Below, piece by piece: positions 61,457 through 64,000 of a DNA stretch of 64,000 bases (position 1 is its first letter; the number at the start of each line of letters is the position of its first letter). A program made the translations under genes and the position numbers. The DNA comes from Pollutibacter soli (GTDB lineage Bacteria; Bacteroidota; Bacteroidia; Chitinophagales; Chitinophagaceae): the NCBI GenBank assembly GCA_029269725.1, contig JARJHS010000001.1:806001-870000 (forward strand), in the 5' to 3' direction. The notes below the pieces were generated by a model that saw only the letters and a list, made by a program, of their open reading frames with translations, did no database searches and was not told where the DNA came from.

Positions 61457-63631
61457 TTGCTGAAGAAATCCGGATTAGTGGTATTGCTTTTTTTTATGGT
61501 CTGTACCCTGGTAGCCCAAAAAAAGAATGAGCAATTCGTAATACACATGCGAAAGGCTCCAGGGCCAATAAAAATTGATGGTGTTGCTGACTCACTCGAA
61601 TGGGATTTTGCTGATCTCGCTACTGATTTTTTTATGATCACGCCAATGGATACCAGCTTTGCTAAAGTATCCACTGATGTTCGCATGTGTTACGATGATC
61701 ACAACATTTATCTGCTCGCGGTTTGTTACAAGAAAAATAATTTTCCATATCGCGTTGAATCGCTGCGACGGGATTTCAATTTTAGTAAGAACGATAATTT
61801 CCTCGTTTTCATCGATCCGTTTGATGATCAGACCAATGGTTTTTCGTTTGGAGCCAATGCCGCCGGAGCGCAGTGGGATGGAACGATGTATGATGGCGGA
61901 AAGGTAGATCTGAACTGGGACAATAAGTGGGTGTCCGATGTAAAGAATTATCCGGATCGCTGGATTTTTGAAATGGCGATTCCTTTTAAGACCATCCGTT
62001 ATAAAAAAGGAATTAAACGATGGGGTGTTAATTTCAGCAGGTTGGATATTACCGTTGCTGAGAAATCAGGATGGGCTCCGGTGCCCAGGCAATTCCCGAG
62101 CGCGTCGCTCGCCTACACCGGTATACTTCAATGGGATGAAGAGCCGCCACATGCAGGTACCAATATCTCTGTGATTCCCTATGTGCTCGGCAGTGTTGTA
62201 AAGGATTATGAACACAATGCCGATGCCAGGTACAAATCTCAGGCTGGTGTCGATGCAAAAATCGGTATCACTTCATCTCTGAACCTGGACCTGACAGTCA
62301 ATCCGGATTTCTCCCAGGTGGAAGTGGACAGGCAGGTTACCAATCTTGACCGTTTTGAATTATTCTTTCCCGAGCGGCGACAGTTTTTCCTTGAAAACGG
62401 AGATCAGTTTTCCAATTTCGGATATGCGACCATCCGGCCATTCTTTTCACGTAGAATAGGATTGAATGCCCCGATACTTTTTGGAGCTCGGTTGAGTGGT
62501 AAACTTGACAAGAACTGGAGGCTGGGTATAATGAATATGCAAACGGGCAAAGTGGATTCCATTCGCCTTCCGGCACAGAATTTCACAGTAGTTGCATTAC
62601 AACGCAAAGTTTTCGCCCGTTCGAATTTTGGCGTGCTCATGATCAACAAAGAGAATTTTGTTGGAAGATTGCCTGTGGATACTTCAAAAGCAAGTCCGGC
62701 AGCCTATAACAGAAACATCGGGCTAGAATATAACCTGGCATCCGCTAATAATTTATGGACAGGTAAGGCCATCATTGTCAAGTCCTTTTCTCCGGGAGTG
62801 AATAGTGACGATTGGGTACACGCAGCGAATTTGCAATATGGTGACAAGCGATGGACGATCAGCTGGGCTCACGAATATGTTGGAAAGAATTATACGGCTG
62901 AAGTGGGTTATGTACCCAGGCGGGGATACATCAAAATAAATCCCACTGCTGGAAGATTGTTTTTCACCAAGGGCTCTGTTGTAAGTCATGGACCCAAGCT
63001 GACTTACCTGGAATTCTTTGACCAGGCATGGAAGAAAACTGACCTGGGTTTGATCCTGAATTACCCGGTGACTTTCAGGAACCAGGCGATGTTCAATGCC
63101 TGGGTTTCATATGATGATATCAAATTACTCGCTCCATTCGATCCGACCAATTCCGGAAAAGATACACTGGCGCGCGGAACCGTTCACCAATGGCAGGCTT
63201 TTGGTCTCGAGTTCTATTCCAAACCACAAGCGTTATTTACATATACATTCACAGGTCGATATGGTGGTTATTTTAATGACGGAACAAGATTGAACCTGAC
63301 GGCAGATATCGGTTACCGGTTTCAACCTTACGTCAGTTTTATTGTGAGTGCATCATATAATGATATAAGGATGCCGGCTCCGTGGAATAAAACGCAGTTC
63401 TGGCTAATCGGCCCAAGGCTGGATATCACGTTTACTAACACATTGTTCTTCACCACTTTTGTTCAGTACAATAACCAACAACGGAACGTCAACATCAACA
63501 CCAGGTTTCAATGGCGCTACAGGCCCGCGTCGGATTTGTTCATTGTTTATACTGATAATTATTTTCAAACACCGTTCAGTGTTCGTAACAGGGCAATTGT
63601 GCTGAAGCTTAATTATTGGTGGAATCTATAG
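61457..63631 (+). CDS. DUF5916 protein with CBM9-like N-terminal domain
   Basis: This 724-residue protein is secreted: signal peptide SGLVVLLFFMVCTLVAQ. Residues about 30-230 resemble a family 9 carbohydrate-binding-like fold (KIDGVADSLEWDFA, WDGTMYDGGKVDLNWD), then the DUF5916 domain (NLDLTVNPDFSQVEVDRQ, RFELFFPERRQFFLENGDQF, FFSRRIG) and a barrel-like C-terminus ending in LKLNYWWNL. The start codon is TTG at 61457; no in-frame ATG lies upstream, and the next Met is inside the leader helix. Function is unknown; members are outer-membrane associated. Confidence 0.9.
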   Translation: MLKKSGLVVLLFFMVCTLVAQKKNEQFVIHMRKAPGPIKIDGVADSLEWDFADLATDFFMITPMDTSFAKVSTDVRMCYDDHNIYLLAVCYKKNNFPYRVESLRRDFNFSKNDNFLVFIDPFDDQTNGFSFGANAAGAQWDGTMYDGGKVDLNWDNKWVSDVKNYPDRWIFEMAIPFKTIRYKKGIKRWGVNFSRLDITVAEKSGWAPVPRQFPSASLAYTGILQWDEEPPHAGTNISVIPYVLGSVVKDYEHNADARYKSQAGVDAKIGITSSLNLDLTVNPDFSQVEVDRQVTNLDRFELFFPERRQFFLENGDQFSNFGYATIRPFFSRRIGLNAPILFGARLSGKLDKNWRLGIMNMQTGKVDSIRLPAQNFTVVALQRKVFARSNFGVLMINKENFVGRLPVDTSKASPAAYNRNIGLEYNLASANNLWTGKAIIVKSFSPGVNSDDWVHAANLQYGDKRWTISWAHEYVGKNYTAEVGYVPRRGYIKINPTAGRLFFTKGSVVSHGPKLTYLEFFDQAWKKTDLGLILNYPVTFRNQAMFNAWVSYDDIKLLAPFDPTNSGKDTLARGTVHQWQAFGLEFYSKPQALFTYTFTGRYGGYFNDGTRLNLTADIGYRFQPYVSFIVSASYNDIRMPAPWNKTQFWLIGPRLDITFTNTLFFTTFVQYNNQQRNVNINTRFQWRYRPASDLFIVYTDNYFQTPFSVRNRAIVLKLNYWWNL

Positions 63632-64000
63632 GCACAAGGCAGGAGAACGGAGGCAGTCTCACTATTAGCGCGACGCCAATGTTTCTTAAAAAATAACATA
63701 GATCATCCTGCCGATAGCCTCTAAGACTCAAAGACTGTAAGGCAGCTCGAAGCAAATCTTTGAGCAACCTTCGAGTCTTGGAGACTTCCCGGCAAAAGGT
63801 AGTTATATAGTAGGAGTAACAGTATATAGAAGTTTTGTTTTGACAGTCACCAAGTTGAAAGCAGAAGGTTTCGAAAAGCAACGCAAGTTCAGTTCACAAG
63901 CTGTTAAATAAGTACCTGAGCCGCAATCCCGGTATAAGTGCATATCACCATTTTCAAATCTCAACTTCAATCAGAAATCAATACATTCAATGCCCAAATT
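63632..64000. other. Repeat-containing 3' region at the window edge
   Basis: The 369 bases hold the second 34-bp dispersed repeat at 63654 and several AGACTC/GAGTCT-containing words in inverted arrangement at about 63720-63785 (AAGACTCAAAGACT versus CGAGTCTTGGAGACTT). An ATG at 63990 (MPK...) at the very edge could begin a gene, but only eleven bases are visible. Confidence 0.45.
63654..63687 (+). repeat. 34-bp dispersed repeat, copy 2
   Basis: It matches 57947-57980 at 29 of 34 positions, including the core AGCGCGACGCCAAT, and lies 22 bp after the DUF5916 stop in the same orientation. Confidence 0.7.

Overview
The window looks like a chromosomal segment of a Bacteroidota bacterium, probably of the order Chitinophagales. 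This is inferred from gene families typical of the group: a DUF5916 protein with a CBM9-like N-terminus, a DUF5683 gene between parB and dapB, PorT-type outer-membrane barrels, an OMP_b-brl_3 TonB-type receptor, and a LytS/LytTR pair. Shine-Dalgarno sequences are weak, and several starts lie just after a TAnnTTTG promoter element. No rRNA, tRNA, CRISPR array, prophage or intact insertion sequence was seen.

Layout. 1-4735: 5' part of a giant secreted protein on the minus strand (sugar-dehydrogenase-like propeller, calcium repeats, Ig-like repeats, malectin domains). 5259-6326: Gfo/Idh/MocA oxidoreductase. 6345-16712: surface-glycan locus, with a five-gene tightly coupled minus operon (DegT aminotransferase, WbqC, a second divergent DegT-like enzyme, N-formyltransferase, glycosyltransferase), four further glycosyltransferases and an MsbA-like ABC exporter. 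16799-18436: secreted M20 amidohydrolase. 18832-26394: a plus-strand stretch with an AraC regulator, a GliT-like CPYC flavoprotein, an esterase, an oxidoreductase, a beta-barrel, a CPBP protease and an atypical SDR. 26598-32582: a minus-strand run with an SF1 helicase, topoisomerase IB, a NagB-like isomerase and an amidohydrolase. 32763-40480: a sugar operon joining xylose (xylA, xylB) and galactose (galM, galK, galT) catabolism with an L-arabinokinase-like GHMP kinase. 40647-45121: LuxE-like protein on the minus strand, then a plus-strand group of lipoprotein, UbiA-like protein, M42 peptidase and bioB. 45410-51308: lon, two outer-membrane proteins and a membrane phosphoesterase. 51494-57761: metal-dependent hydrolase, parA-parB-DUF5683-dapB, Rrf2 regulator and LytS/LytTR pair. 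58385-63631: TonB-type receptor and DUF5916 protein.

The most unusual structure is not a protein. Eight intergenic tracts are built from 4 to 8 units in exact 7-bp phase on the motif AACGTTN (6326, 13880, 14006, 35576, 45113, 45377, 55388, 55889). Each sits on or directly against a gene's stop codon, and several supply the last codons of the gene. Because 7 is not a multiple of 3 and nearly every unit contains TAA or TGA on one or both strands, an array tends to stop translation in all frames. Further 7-bp-phased tracts with different core motifs lie at other gene ends and in the larger intergenic regions. They resemble the short tandemly repeated (STRR) heptamers of cyanobacteria.
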